Assembly (NCBI RefSeq): GCF_014637795.1
Contig: NZ_BMFD01000001.1
Span: 576,326 to 640,325, forward strand
Source of the DNA: Belliella aquatica
GTDB taxonomy: Bacteria > Bacteroidota > Bacteroidia > Cytophagales > Cyclobacteriaceae
DNA: 64,000 nt
Direction of reading: 5' to 3'
A program made the position numbers and the translations under genes. The notes beneath the pieces were generated by a model, which was given only the letters and a program-made list of their open reading frames with translations, made no database searches and had not been told where the DNA came from. This document shows positions 10,228 through 19,541 of this stretch, piece by piece; within the stretch, counting starts at the first letter, position 1, and each line of letters starts with the position of its first letter.

Positions 10228-10268
10228 GGTTTTGATAATTCGGGTAAATGCCTGAAAAAATATTAATT

Positions 10269-10306
10269 AGGCCAGTTCAAATTTATTTTGAGCTGGCCTT
10301 TTTTAT
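10269..10306 (+). terminator. Intrinsic terminator after SusCD pair 1
   Basis: An inverted repeat of about 14 bp (arms starting AGGCCAGTTC and ending GAGCTGGCCT, one G-T wobble) is followed by TTTTTT. It ends the SusCD transcript and lies just upstream of ddl. Confidence 0.8.
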
Positions 10307-10368
10307 TTTCTTTGAGTCTTTTTCTATCTTCCTTAAAATTTCAAACAATCCGCACTAATTTTACATCT

Positions 10369-11355
10369 ATGAAGAAAAGAATTGCCTTAGTTACCGGAGG
10401 TTTTACAGGGGAATCTGTCATTTCACTTAAAAGTGCGGCTGTAGTAGAAAAACACTTGGACGTGGAAAGATATGATGTTTTCAAAATTTTAATCTACCCT
10501 GGAAGTTGGTATCATGAAACCAAATCAGGAGAAAAAATCAAAGTTGATTTGAATGACTTTTCGATATTTTTAGATAATCAAAAAATCACTTTTGATGGTG
10601 TTTTTAATATCCTTCATGGTTCTCCTGGTGAAGATGGGAAGTTGGCTGGCTATTTTGATATGCTAAAGATTCCATACACTACATGCGATGCAATGACCTC
10701 AGCAATTACCATGAATAAAGGCTACACAAAAGCGATCGTTCATGATATTCCCGAATTGTTTGTTGCCCGATCTTTTCATCTATTTAAAAACACGGAAGAA
10801 AAAAGGAAAGAGATTCTTCGTGATTTAAGACTTCCTTTATTCGTGAAACCTAATAATGGAGGGAGTAGCATTGGAATGACTAAAGTCAAAGAGCCTTGCG
10901 AATTGGAAGAAGCATTGGTCAAAGCTTTTGCGGAGGATGACCAAGTTTTGGTTGAGGAATTTGTATCAGGAAGAGAATTTTCTATTGGAATTTTCCATGC
11001 TAAAGGAAAAACAACCGTATTGCCGGCCACAGAAATAGTGAGTAGCAAGGAATTTTTTGATTTTGAGGCGAAGTATTCTCCTGGAGTAGCAGAAGAAATC
11101 ACTCCAGGAAGGATGAGTGAGGAGGAAGTGGTAAGAGTAAAAAGGATTTGTGAAAAAATTTACTTGAAATTGAATTGTAAAGGTGCTGTAAGGGTAGATT
11201 ATTTTCTGGAAAATGAAACGGGAAAATTCTATTTCATTGAGATCAATACAGTTCCTGGACAAACAGAAACCAGCTTAATTTCTCAGCAAGTCAGAGCCAT
11301 CGGAATGGAAGCCAAAGATTTTTACACTGATTTGATAGAGGAGATGTTTGATTAA
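10369..11355 (+). CDS. ddl: D-alanine--D-alanine ligase
   Basis: Cytoplasmic ATP-grasp enzyme that makes D-Ala-D-Ala for peptidoglycan precursors. The 328-residue product shows the N-terminal HGSPGEDGKLAG segment, an ATP-grasp core with FVKPNNGGSSIGMTKV, and the C-terminal metal/substrate motif INTVPGQT near residues 292-299. The usual Ddl is about 300-360 residues, so it is full length. The frame is open upstream to a TTG at 10288, but that start lies inside the upstream terminator; the ATG at 10369 gives a normal N-terminus (MKKRIALVTGG). TAATTTTA just upstream resembles a -7 box. Confidence 0.93.
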   Translation: MKKRIALVTGGFTGESVISLKSAAVVEKHLDVERYDVFKILIYPGSWYHETKSGEKIKVDLNDFSIFLDNQKITFDGVFNILHGSPGEDGKLAGYFDMLKIPYTTCDAMTSAITMNKGYTKAIVHDIPELFVARSFHLFKNTEEKRKEILRDLRLPLFVKPNNGGSSIGMTKVKEPCELEEALVKAFAEDDQVLVEEFVSGREFSIGIFHAKGKTTVLPATEIVSSKEFFDFEAKYSPGVAEEITPGRMSEEEVVRVKRICEKIYLKLNCKGAVRVDYFLENETGKFYFIEINTVPGQTETSLISQQVRAIGMEAKDFYTDLIEEMFD

Positions 11356-11425
11356 AGATTGGAAGAAATTATCCGTTACGCCCCAGGCGCACAGGATTGA
11401 AAGATTAAAAAATTTTGAAGTTGAA

Positions 11426-11464
11426 AGACCTGTCAGGTTTTAAAAATCTGACAGGTCTATTTTT
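11426..11464. terminator. Hairpin terminator between ddl and the RidA-like gene
   Basis: A perfect 11-bp inverted repeat (AGACCTGTCAG at 11426-11436, CTGACAGGTCT at 11448-11458) has an A/T loop and is followed by ATTTTTA. It sits between two convergent genes and probably stops ddl. The minus-strand side has a weaker T-rich tail. Confidence 0.65.
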
Positions 11465-11514
11465 ATGGAATAACTTTTTTGCCCAATTAACCTTTTACTC
11501 AATTAACTAATCCC

Positions 11515-11979
11515 CTATATTAATTCAAACATTGCCTCTATCTCCACAGGGATGTTGTCAGGAAGGGAATTGAAACCGACGGCACTTCTTACACCAATAC
11601 CATTATCAGGCCCCCACACAGCAGCAAAAAGCTCGCTGCAGCCATTGATGATATAGGGGTGTTTTTCAAAATCCGGGGTACAATTGACCATACCAAGAAC
11701 TTTGATCACTCTTTTAACTCTGTTGAGGGAACCAAGATTGGCTTTGATAGTGGCTAACATGGCGAGGCCAACTTGTTTAGCAGCCATTTTGCCAGTTAAA
11801 ATATCCATATCATCACCAACCTTTCCAATAATCAAGCTTCCATCTTCATTGAAGGAGCCATGTCCGGATAGATAAAGGTGTTTACCGTCAATTAAAAAAG
11901 GTCTGTAGACTCCAATTGGTTTGGGTGGAGGCGGTAAAATTAGGCCTAAGGCTTCAAAGTTTGCTTCTGGGTTTTGCAT
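11515..11979 (-). CDS. RidA/YjgF-family protein
   Basis: The RidA superfamily includes hydrolases of reactive enamine/imine intermediates made by PLP enzymes. The 154-residue product is slightly longer than canonical RidA (about 128) because of an N-terminal extension (EANFEALGLILPPPPKP) typical of the YjgH-like subgroup. The conserved substrate-binding Arg is present in GVRSAVGFNSLP (Arg131), followed by PVEIEAMFEL with the conserved Glu near 148. This supports an active-site arrangement like RidA, but the subgroup's substrate is not established. It is transcribed convergently with ddl. Confidence 0.85.
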   Translation of the reverse strand: MQNPEANFEALGLILPPPPKPIGVYRPFLIDGKHLYLSGHGSFNEDGSLIIGKVGDDMDILTGKMAAKQVGLAMLATIKANLGSLNRVKRVIKVLGMVNCTPDFEKHPYIINGCSELFAAVWGPDNGIGVRSAVGFNSLPDNIPVEIEAMFELI

Positions 11980-12076
11980 GAATCCGAATTATTTAAGATG
12001 AATCGTTAATGTAATGAAACGAAAAGATATAAAAAAACGCTGAAGCCTAAAGTAATATCTTTGATTAAGTCTTAAA

Positions 12077-14404
12077 TCACTTCCTTATAAGCTTGATAGT
12101 GTGGCGATGTGCTCTATCATGAATTATAAAAATATAGATTCCACGATTTAGTGTTGAGCTGTCAAAAGAATCTTTGAAGACTGGTAGTGAATCAGAAAAA
12201 CGGATGACTCCATTCATGTCAACGATTTGTATCATTGTCTCTTCTTGGTTGTAATGTGAAGGCAGAATCAAATGCAGTGGTTCCGATCCAATTGGATTTG
12301 GATAAAGTTTTGGTGATTCTAACTCTTTCCAAGCTCCTTCTAATCGAAAAACCTTGCTAAAAGTTTTTGTTCCGTCCACATCTGTTTGCTTAATTCTGAA
12401 ATAAGTGTTTTTGATTGGTTCCTTAGATTCAAATTCATAACTGTAAGTATTTATTGATTCATTTTTTGTGTTGCTAGCAATTTTTGCGATTACTTGGAAA
12501 TTATCTAACGTCTCGATAGCTTTTTCAATTTCAAAAAATTGATTGTCTTTTTCTTCGGCCGTGGTCCAGGTTACTTTGATTTTTCCTTGGCTCCATATTG
12601 CTTTTTGTTCTAAATAAGTTACTGGAAGGATGGAAAGGTATCTGTAACTTCCGATGGTAAAAGTTTGATTATTGAGCTCGTCAAATAGCAAATCTCTTCT
12701 TGCCCATAAAGTGTCTGCATCCACACCAGGGACATGTGTGCCAGGAGCAGCAAGACCATTTCTGACTATCCTGAGGTCATCAACTGCATCTACAATTAAA
12801 TTTTCTGCTGCTAATTCCATCCTAATTGGATCTGTTCCGGAAGACAACCCACTTAACTCGAAATATGAATTCAATTGATACAAAATTGGTGTTCCGTCTG
12901 TATCATTATAATCGGGGTTATCATTTGATCCAGGGATTTCAATGTATCTTATGTTCAAATTCCCTCCTGGAGAATTTCCAGTAAGGCGCATGCGCCTTAC
13001 TCCACCTTGATAGGCGTCTTCAAATGGAAAATTGGAATTGCTTCCATTTAGTGTAGTTGGAATATTTTGGTAGTTGAAATTCTGAATGTTTCTCCATGTT
13101 CCACCTGTATAAATGTATTCTCCAATTCCAGCTGTATTTACATCAAGATCAAAACCATTGAAATCGATCTGACCAGAGTTCATAAAGAAGTTTCCTTTAC
13201 TGGCTATATCATTGAAAGCCATGATTCTTCCTGATGGTTTATCAACTTCAATCTGAGAAACATCGATATCCCAATTGACAATTTGTTGCTCTCCGGTCCC
13301 TTGAAAACTCAAGAAAGTAGGACCATCACTCGGCTCAGGACCTGTCAATCTTCCAATATCTCCGGTTAAGAAAATAGAGTCAGGCAATACTTTCAACGCT
13401 GCATTTTCGAAAAGGAGATTATGGTAATGTTTTGGATTTCCTGAATTGGCAAAGGTTGTTTGAATCAGATTTTGGCTTCCTGCATTTGATCGGTAATAGA
13501 CATTTCCTTCGAACCGAAACTCTGCCACATCCATTTGAGGACTATTTCCAAGCAAAATAAAATTTGCTCCAAGCTTAAGATGGAATATTGCGCCGGGAAT
13601 GGTATTCGTTCTTCTGATGATTTGTTCCTGCGGAGGTCCTATACATTCAGAAATCAATGTGGCTCCAGGTTCTATGATAAAATCGCCATAAGGACCAGTT
13701 CCATTGAAGGCTGCTTGTATGTTGTAAGAAAAGGTGGAGCATGCTGGAACACCAGTTGTATTTAAAGTTTGCCTTACTGTTCCAGATTCAATTATAAAAG
13801 CATTTGCTTTGAAAGCAGAATTTACCGTCAGGGTTTGCCCTGCATTCGGCCTAAAAATAATCCGATATCTGCTGTTACTATTATTAGCACTCCAAGAAGC
13901 TCGGTCTACAACAATTCTAGAATTTCCTACAAACACAATACTTCCAGTCTCAGGATAAATCCAGTCCGTCGTTGCGTTTGTTACGGTGTTAATTTCAAAT
14001 TCACCCGATTCTAATCTCAGCCCTCTAAGTGCACCACTAACTCTAAGCTCAAAGGTTTGCAAATTCAATTTTCTTCCAGGAGTTGCAGCACTATATAAAT
14101 AAACATTTTTTGCTTCTTCATTTGCTAGAAGTCTGACTTCGTGACCCTGCTGAAGGAATATATTGTTTGCATCGTTTGGTTTTACAGTAGCAGCCTGCCA
14201 AGTGGTACCATTCCATACTTCCCAAATCGCTGGGTTGTCAAAATCTCCTGTTGCAATGGTTCGGTAATCTCCATTTTCTAAGATGATCTGAGAGAAAGAT
14301 GAAAGGACAAAAAAAAGATAAACCAAAAAAAACAAGATAATCCTGTAAATTCGTAGCCAATTACGAACTGCTTCACATTGATATATATAAATCCAAAAAG
14401 TCAT
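12077..14404 (-). CDS. Secreted protein with C-terminal T9SS sorting domain
   Basis: A predicted cargo of the type IX secretion system, displayed on or released from the cell. The 775-residue product has a hydrophobic export signal near residues 22-39 (ending SSFSQ). A long beta-rich body without an enzymatic motif I can recognise follows, then a C-terminal sorting domain over about the last 75 residues beginning LYPNP and ending GIYIFIIHDRAHRHTIKLIRK. The ATG used places an unusual 20-residue stretch before the signal and lies only 38 bp from the divergent start at 14443. A downstream non-ATG start is therefore possible. No T9SS machinery gene lies nearby. Confidence 0.8.
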   Translation of the reverse strand: MTFWIYIYQCEAVRNWLRIYRIILFFLVYLFFVLSSFSQIILENGDYRTIATGDFDNPAIWEVWNGTTWQAATVKPNDANNIFLQQGHEVRLLANEEAKNVYLYSAATPGRKLNLQTFELRVSGALRGLRLESGEFEINTVTNATTDWIYPETGSIVFVGNSRIVVDRASWSANNSNSRYRIIFRPNAGQTLTVNSAFKANAFIIESGTVRQTLNTTGVPACSTFSYNIQAAFNGTGPYGDFIIEPGATLISECIGPPQEQIIRRTNTIPGAIFHLKLGANFILLGNSPQMDVAEFRFEGNVYYRSNAGSQNLIQTTFANSGNPKHYHNLLFENAALKVLPDSIFLTGDIGRLTGPEPSDGPTFLSFQGTGEQQIVNWDIDVSQIEVDKPSGRIMAFNDIASKGNFFMNSGQIDFNGFDLDVNTAGIGEYIYTGGTWRNIQNFNYQNIPTTLNGSNSNFPFEDAYQGGVRRMRLTGNSPGGNLNIRYIEIPGSNDNPDYNDTDGTPILYQLNSYFELSGLSSGTDPIRMELAAENLIVDAVDDLRIVRNGLAAPGTHVPGVDADTLWARRDLLFDELNNQTFTIGSYRYLSILPVTYLEQKAIWSQGKIKVTWTTAEEKDNQFFEIEKAIETLDNFQVIAKIASNTKNESINTYSYEFESKEPIKNTYFRIKQTDVDGTKTFSKVFRLEGAWKELESPKLYPNPIGSEPLHLILPSHYNQEETMIQIVDMNGVIRFSDSLPVFKDSFDSSTLNRGIYIFIIHDRAHRHTIKLIRK

Positions 14405-14442
14405 AGGTATAAAAAATTGACCAAGGATATAAATTTAGTTTT

Positions 14443-15642
14443 ATGAATAGTACTTTCAAAAAGCTTTTCCTCACTTATACGTTTATTTATACGTTTAGCT
14501 TTTTTGCACAAGCAGAGACTTATCAGGTTAGCCTCTTGACATGTGATCCTGGAGATGAGATTTACTCTGTGTTTGGGCACAGTGCGATCAGAATTATCAA
14601 TCAGGAAACTGGGCAGGATTTAGTCTTCAACTATGGGACTTTTGACTTTAATGCTCCTTATTTCGTGGTCAAATTCACTCAGCGAACATTAGATTATATG
14701 CTTAGTGTGACGACGTTTGATCGTTTTATTTATGAATACCAATATTTTCAAAGAAATGTAAGGGAGCAAGTGCTCGACCTTAATCCGGATCAAACGCAAG
14801 AAATCATCAAGTTTCTGCAGATCAATGCCCTTCCAGAGAACAAGCTTTATCGCTACGATTTCTTTTATGACAATTGTGCTACGAGAGTTCGAGACCTTTT
14901 CGAAACGGTGCTAGGTAATCAACTTCAGTGGAATGATCAACCTAATGCTGAGGAAAAGTCTTTTAGGGAATTGATTGATGAATATGTTTATCCGCTGCCT
15001 TGGTATGATTTGGGGATAGATCTGGCTTTGGGGTCAGTGATCGATGCCCAAGCGAGTGAAAGGCATAAGCAATTTCTTCCAGATTATATGGAAGCAGCTT
15101 TCCAAAGAGCGATTATAGAAGGCGACGGACCTTCCCGACCTTTGGTGTTGTCACAAAGAACTATCCTAGAGTTTCCTGAGCGAAATACGGGTGGAAGTTT
15201 GTTCAATCCTTATTTGATCATGTGGCTGATTGCGATTGTCTTTATGGTAATCACTTATTTTGGCTATAAAAGGAAAAGGTTGTATGTAGGATTTGATGTG
15301 GCTTTATTTACAGTTTTGGGTCTTGTAGGCCTGTTGGTCGTGGTGCTTTGGTTCCTAACCTTCCATTCTCAAACCAAATGGAACTGGAATTTACTTTGGG
15401 CTTTTCCTTTGCATTTGGGATTGGTTTATGGTTTGTTGAAAAAAGAAGCATCCGTTTGGGTGAGGAAATATCTGATGTTTGCTTTGATTATGGCTGATGC
15501 GGCGGTTATCTTTTGGATACTTGGTTGGCAGTCTTTTCACCCTAGTTTGATTCCTATTTTATTGGTGATTATTCTTCGAACAAACTTCCTTTATTACAAT
15601 TTTGAAAAATTCAAAAAGCACAAATTGAATATGGAAAAATAG
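14443..15642 (+). CDS. DUF4105 / Lnb-type membrane protein (putative lipoprotein N-acyltransferase)
   Basis: The 399-residue product has a signal segment (1-24), then an N-terminal periplasmic domain of the DUF4105/Lnb_N family with FGHSAIRI (His46) and DNCATRVRD (Cys145). These are a plausible catalytic His/Cys pair of NlpC/P60-like thiol chemistry. From about residue 255 onward there are five or so membrane helices. As I recall, members of this family in Bacteroides have been reported to N-acylate lipoproteins, replacing Lnt; that link is family knowledge, not visible here. The many lipoproteins in this window would be plausible substrates. It is transcribed toward uvrB with a 58-bp gap. 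Confidence 0.75.
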   Translation: MNSTFKKLFLTYTFIYTFSFFAQAETYQVSLLTCDPGDEIYSVFGHSAIRIINQETGQDLVFNYGTFDFNAPYFVVKFTQRTLDYMLSVTTFDRFIYEYQYFQRNVREQVLDLNPDQTQEIIKFLQINALPENKLYRYDFFYDNCATRVRDLFETVLGNQLQWNDQPNAEEKSFRELIDEYVYPLPWYDLGIDLALGSVIDAQASERHKQFLPDYMEAAFQRAIIEGDGPSRPLVLSQRTILEFPERNTGGSLFNPYLIMWLIAIVFMVITYFGYKRKRLYVGFDVALFTVLGLVGLLVVVLWFLTFHSQTKWNWNLLWAFPLHLGLVYGLLKKEASVWVRKYLMFALIMADAAVIFWILGWQSFHPSLIPILLVIILRTNFLYYNFEKFKKHKLNMEK

Positions 15643-15700
15643 ATTTTTTCAAACTATTTGAGGGTCTTTCTTTGTTAAGCATGGATAGCGCAAAGACAAC

Positions 15701-17743
15701 ATGGATTTTAACTTACAATCAGAGTACAAACCTACCGGAGATCAGCCTGTTGCCATTGAGCAATTGGTTCATGGAGTGAATGAGGGAGATCCGGCTCAGG
15801 TTCTTTTAGGAGTGACGGGTTCTGGAAAAACTTTCACCATAGCCAATGTGATTCAGCAAGTCCAAAAACCGACTTTGGTTTTGAGTCACAACAAGACACT
15901 TGCAGCGCAATTGTACGGAGAGTTCAAGCAATTTTTCCCCGAGAATTCCGTAGAATACTTCATTTCTTACTACGACTATTATCAGCCGGAAGCTTTCATC
16001 CCTACAAGTGGAACTTACATCGAAAAGGATCTTTCGATCAATGAAGAAATTGAAAAATTGCGATTAAGCGCTACTTCGGCTTTATTATCAGGGAGACGAG
16101 ATGTGATCGTGGTGGCATCTGTTTCTTGTATTTATGGTATTGGAAATCCGGAAGAGTTTGCCAAAAATGTGATCCGACTTCAAGAGGGAGATAGAATTCC
16201 AAGGAATCAATTGCTTTTTAAATTGGTGGACATTCTCTATAGCCGAACAAACAATGACCTTACCCACGGTACATTTCGGGTGAAAGGAGATACGGTTGAT
16301 ATATTTGTTGCTTATGCAGATTTTGCTTACAGAATTTTCTTTTGGGGTGATGAGATTGAAGCTATTCAGAGAGTAGACCCAGCTACTGGGAAGAAGATTT
16401 CTGATGAAAAAATTATTTCTATTTTCCCTGCTAACCTTTTCGTAACGGGCAGAGATGTCATTGACACCGCTATCCACGAAATTCAGGACGATATGATGGC
16501 TCAAGTTTCATTTTTTGAAAAAGATATGAAATTGATAGAGGCCAAGCGGCTAAAAGAACGGACTGAGTTTGATTTGGAAATGATCAGAGAGCTTGGATAT
16601 TGTTCTGGAGTGGAAAATTACTCTCGCTACTTTGATCGCAGAATGCCAGGAACAAGGCCGTTCTGTTTGCTAGATTATTTTCCTGATGATTTTTTATTGG
16701 TGATAGATGAAAGTCACGTGACCCTGCCACAAGTTAGAGCGATGTGGGGTGGAGACAGGTCTAGAAAAGTGAACTTGGTAGATTATGGATTTAGATTACC
16801 ATCGGCTTTGGACAATAGACCTTTGAAGTTTGATGAGTTTGAAAGTTTGACGAATCAAGTCATCTATGTCAGTGCTACACCGGCTGATTATGAATTGGCA
16901 AAAACAGAAGGAATTGTCGTCGAACAAATCATTCGACCAACAGGCTTGCTCGATCCATTGATTGAGGTGAGGCCGAGTGCCAATCAGATTGATGATTTAC
17001 TGGAAGAAATTGATCAGACGATCAAGACTGATGCAAGAGTTTTGGTAACTACTTTAACGAAAAGGATGGCCGAAGAACTCCAGAAATATTTGGAGAGAAC
17101 AGGTGTCAAAAGCAGATATATTCACTCAGAAGTGAAGCCTTTGGATAGGGTAGAGATTTTGAGAGAGCTTAGGCTCGGCGTATTTGATGTTTTGGTAGGA
17201 GTGAATTTGCTGAGAGAAGGGCTTGATTTACCTGAAGTTTCGTTGGTTGCAATCTTGGATGCGGACAAAGAAGGGTTTTTGAGAAATGAAAGGAGTTTGG
17301 TTCAGACGATTGGTCGTGCTGCTAGAAACGAAAATGGCAGAGTAATCATGTATGCTGATAAAGTTACTGATTCTATGAAACTGGCTATCGACGAAACTAA
17401 GCGAAGACGAGGAGTTCAGATGGAATACAATGAAAAACATGGTATCACTCCAACTACAATTCTCAAATCGAGAGACCGAATTATGGGTCAAACCAAGGTC
17501 GCTGATAGCAAAAAGAATGCGAAGCTTTATCAAGAGAATCTCGAACTCGAAGCTATGGTGGCAGCAGACCCGCTGGTACAATATCTCAGCAAAGAAAAGT
17601 TGGAGAAACTGATTGCATCCACGCAAAAGCAAATGGAAAAAGCGGCAAAAGAATTGAACTTCATGGAAGCTGCTCGTCTAAGAGACGAATGGCAAGGAAT
17701 GAAAAATAGACTTGCTGATCTAGAAAGGGGAGTGAAGAAGTGA
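15701..17743 (+). CDS. uvrB: Excinuclease ABC subunit B
   Basis: Damage-verifying helicase-like subunit of nucleotide excision repair, which loads UvrC after UvrA. The 680-residue product has the Walker A motif GVTGSGKT (37-44), the beta-hairpin region [10 protein letters not shown] near residue 90 that inserts into DNA, the DEAH-like box VIDESHVT and the helicase C-terminal motif [11 protein letters not shown]-terminal UVR domain (about 630-665, [21 protein letters not shown]...) binds UvrC. The length is normal and all motifs are intact. It may be read through from the upstream lnb-like gene. Confidence 0.97.
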   Translation: MDFNLQSEYKPTGDQPVAIEQLVHGVNEGDPAQVLLGVTGSGKTFTIANVIQQVQKPTLVLSHNKTLAAQLYGEFKQFFPENSVEYFISYYDYYQPEAFIPTSGTYIEKDLSINEEIEKLRLSATSALLSGRRDVIVVASVSCIYGIGNPEEFAKNVIRLQEGDRIPRNQLLFKLVDILYSRTNNDLTHGTFRVKGDTVDIFVAYADFAYRIFFWGDEIEAIQRVDPATGKKISDEKIISIFPANLFVTGRDVIDTAIHEIQDDMMAQVSFFEKDMKLIEAKRLKERTEFDLEMIRELGYCSGVENYSRYFDRRMPGTRPFCLLDYFPDDFLLVIDESHVTLPQVRAMWGGDRSRKVNLVDYGFRLPSALDNRPLKFDEFESLTNQVIYVSATPADYELAKTEGIVVEQIIRPTGLLDPLIEVRPSANQIDDLLEEIDQTIKTDARVLVTTLTKRMAEELQKYLERTGVKSRYIHSEVKPLDRVEILRELRLGVFDVLVGVNLLREGLDLPEVSLVAILDADKEGFLRNERSLVQTIGRAARNENGRVIMYADKVTDSMKLAIDETKRRRGVQMEYNEKHGITPTTILKSRDRIMGQTKVADSKKNAKLYQENLELEAMVAADPLVQYLSKEKLEKLIASTQKQMEKAAKELNFMEAARLRDEWQGMKNRLADLERGVKK

Positions 17744-17799
17744 GAAGCAAGAGCTAAGAAGCTAGAACCAAGAGGAGAAACTAGATATGAGATGACTTG

Positions 17800-17867
17800 T
17801 CCGCCTAGGCGGATGAGATTTTCTAAATTGGTTTAAATATTCATTTGCCATGGGTATCAACCCATGG
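17800..17867. repeat. Two intergenic palindromes (REP-like)
   Basis: Between uvrB and the AlbA_2 gene there is a perfect 14-base palindrome TCCGCCTAGGCGGA (17800-17813). About 35 bases later comes a hairpin with arms CCATGGGT and ACCCATGG around ATCA (17848-17867). Neither has a T tract, so they look like dispersed palindromic repeats rather than a terminator. Confidence 0.5.
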
Positions 17868-17928
17868 ACTTTAATCCACCCTACCTATTTTCTCTTTATC
17901 CCAAATCCTTTCTAAAAACAAATTCAAT

Positions 17929-18564
17929 ATGACATTGCAAGAAATTCAGAGATATGCACAACAAGGGGAGGGCTTGAAGATAGAATTCAAGAAAAAAGCA
18001 GCCCATCCTGAGAAGATTGTGCGTGAAATTATTGCTTTGGCAAATACAGAAGGAGGGGTTTTGTTGCTTGGGGTGGACGATGATGGAACGGTAAGTGGTC
18101 AGCGATTTATCGAAGAGGAGATTTTTGTGATGGAGAAAGCGATCAAGGAATTAATTCTCCCAGTTTTGGAATACGAGGTGAAATTTTTCAAAATGAATCC
18201 CAAAAAAGGTGTGGCAGTCTTTCAGATTCCTAAATCACTTTCGAGGCCACATTACATCAAAGAAGGGGAAAAAAGGAAGGCATTTATCCGTGTAAAAGAC
18301 AAGACTGTCCAAGCAAGTAAGGAAGTTTGGGAGATTTTGCGTAGGGGTAGAAATCCTAAAGATATGGTTTTTACTTACGGTCAAAAAGAAACCGTACTGA
18401 TGCAAGCCTTGGCAGAAAAAGAAAAAATCACTGTCAAGGAATTTGCGGTTTTAGCCAAATTACCAAAGTTTTTAGCTTCAAAGACATTAGTAAGACTTAC
18501 TCTAGCAAATGTCATTCAAATTGTCCCACAAGAAATCGAGGATTATTACATTTTAAAATCTTGA
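17929..18564 (+). CDS. AlbA_2 (Schlafen-like) domain protein
   Basis: The 211-residue product carries an AlbA_2 domain in its N-terminal 130 residues. The signatures are EGLKIEFKKKA at the start, IVREIIALANTEGGVLLLGVDDDGTVSG, and the later RVKDKTVQAS strand. In related proteins this domain accompanies DNA-binding transcriptional regulators. The C-terminal 75 residues look like a winged-helix segment (EKITVKEFAVLAKLPKFLASKTLVRL). A regulatory DNA-binding role is inferred. Its TGA stop directly abuts the TCA that is the stop of the convergent gene. Confidence 0.8.
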   Translation: MTLQEIQRYAQQGEGLKIEFKKKAAHPEKIVREIIALANTEGGVLLLGVDDDGTVSGQRFIEEEIFVMEKAIKELILPVLEYEVKFFKMNPKKGVAVFQIPKSLSRPHYIKEGEKRKAFIRVKDKTVQASKEVWEILRRGRNPKDMVFTYGQKETVLMQALAEKEKITVKEFAVLAKLPKFLASKTLVRLTLANVIQIVPQEIEDYYILKS

Positions 18565-19479
18565 TCAAAGCGGCAGGGAAGTTCCAAAGCGATGATTGAA
18601 CCCAGCTAAACCCTGAAGCCCGCCTGTATGAATAATTAGAATTTTAGAGTCATTTTCGATTGTTTCATTTTTGATCAGCTCGAATAAGCCATAAATCATT
18701 TTCCCAGTATAAATCGGCTCCAAAGCAATTTCAAATTCTTTATAAAACCATTTGATGAAATCAATCAAATCAGCAGTGACTTTTCCATAGCCACCAAAGT
18801 GAAATTGATCTAAAATCTGGTATTTTCCCTTAGGGTTCACTTGCTGACTTTTCAATAGATCCTTGATTTCTGTATGAATAAAATCTCCTTTCAATGACGA
18901 GAACCCAAGGAGCGTCTGATGTTCTTCTATTGAATTGGCAAGTCCGGTAAAAGTGCCTCCGGTTCCTATAGAGCAAGTAATGTGTGTGAATTCAGCGTCT
19001 TTTTCTTCCAAAATCTCACTTGTTCCTTGGATCGCCTCAGCATTGGTTCCGCCTTCAGGGATATGATAGAAGTTTCCAAATTTTTCTTTGAGAGAAAATA
19101 AAAATTCTGGCTCAGTTTTTTTTCGATAGGCTTCTCTTGCTACATAATGAATCACCATCCCATTTTCTTTAGCCGATGCGAGCGTTGGGTTGAGAGGTAG
19201 TGTTTCTTCTCCCCGAATGATTCCAATGCTATGAAGCCCCAAAGATTTTGCAGCGGCAGCAGTTGCATAAATATGATTGGAATAGGCACCACCGAAGGTT
19301 AAAATGGTGTCGTGATTTTCAGAAATTGCTTCTTCAAGATTGTACTTAAGTTTGAAAAATTTATTGCCTGAAGCAAGTGGATGAATCTGATCCAAACGCT
19401 TGATCCAGACTTCTATATTTCTATTTTCCCAAAGTGGATAATTGATTTTCTGAGTGCTGATCGATTGTGGTATAAGCAT
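18565..19479 (-). CDS. PLP-dependent 1-aminocyclopropane-1-carboxylate deaminase / D-cysteine desulfhydrase family protein
   Basis: Fold-type II PLP enzyme of about 304 residues. The PLP lysine is Lys40 in SGNKFFKL. The phosphate-binding and substrate-contact region TFGGAYSNHIYATAAAAKSLG follows, with the Gly-rich GTGGTFTGLA loop near residue 165. The family includes ACC deaminases and D-cysteine desulfhydrases, which cannot be told apart from sequence alone; in a non-plant-associated organism the desulfhydrase activity is the likelier one. It is convergent with the AlbA_2 gene and divergent from rluD (62 bp between starts). Confidence 0.85.
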   Translation of the reverse strand: MLIPQSISTQKINYPLWENRNIEVWIKRLDQIHPLASGNKFFKLKYNLEEAISENHDTILTFGGAYSNHIYATAAAAKSLGLHSIGIIRGEETLPLNPTLASAKENGMVIHYVAREAYRKKTEPEFLFSLKEKFGNFYHIPEGGTNAEAIQGTSEILEEKDAEFTHITCSIGTGGTFTGLANSIEEHQTLLGFSSLKGDFIHTEIKDLLKSQQVNPKGKYQILDQFHFGGYGKVTADLIDFIKWFYKEFEIALEPIYTGKMIYGLFELIKNETIENDSKILIIHTGGLQGLAGFNHRFGTSLPL

Positions 19480-19541
19480 AGAAAAGGTTTTTATATGAGT
19501 AAATATCCGAAACTTTGTTAAACAAGCCTTACTTTTGCGCT

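Noticed and set aside
10288..10368. N-terminal extension of ddl from a TTG
   Set aside because: It overlaps the terminator of the SusCD transcript and adds residues absent from Ddl enzymes; the ATG at 10369 fits the family.
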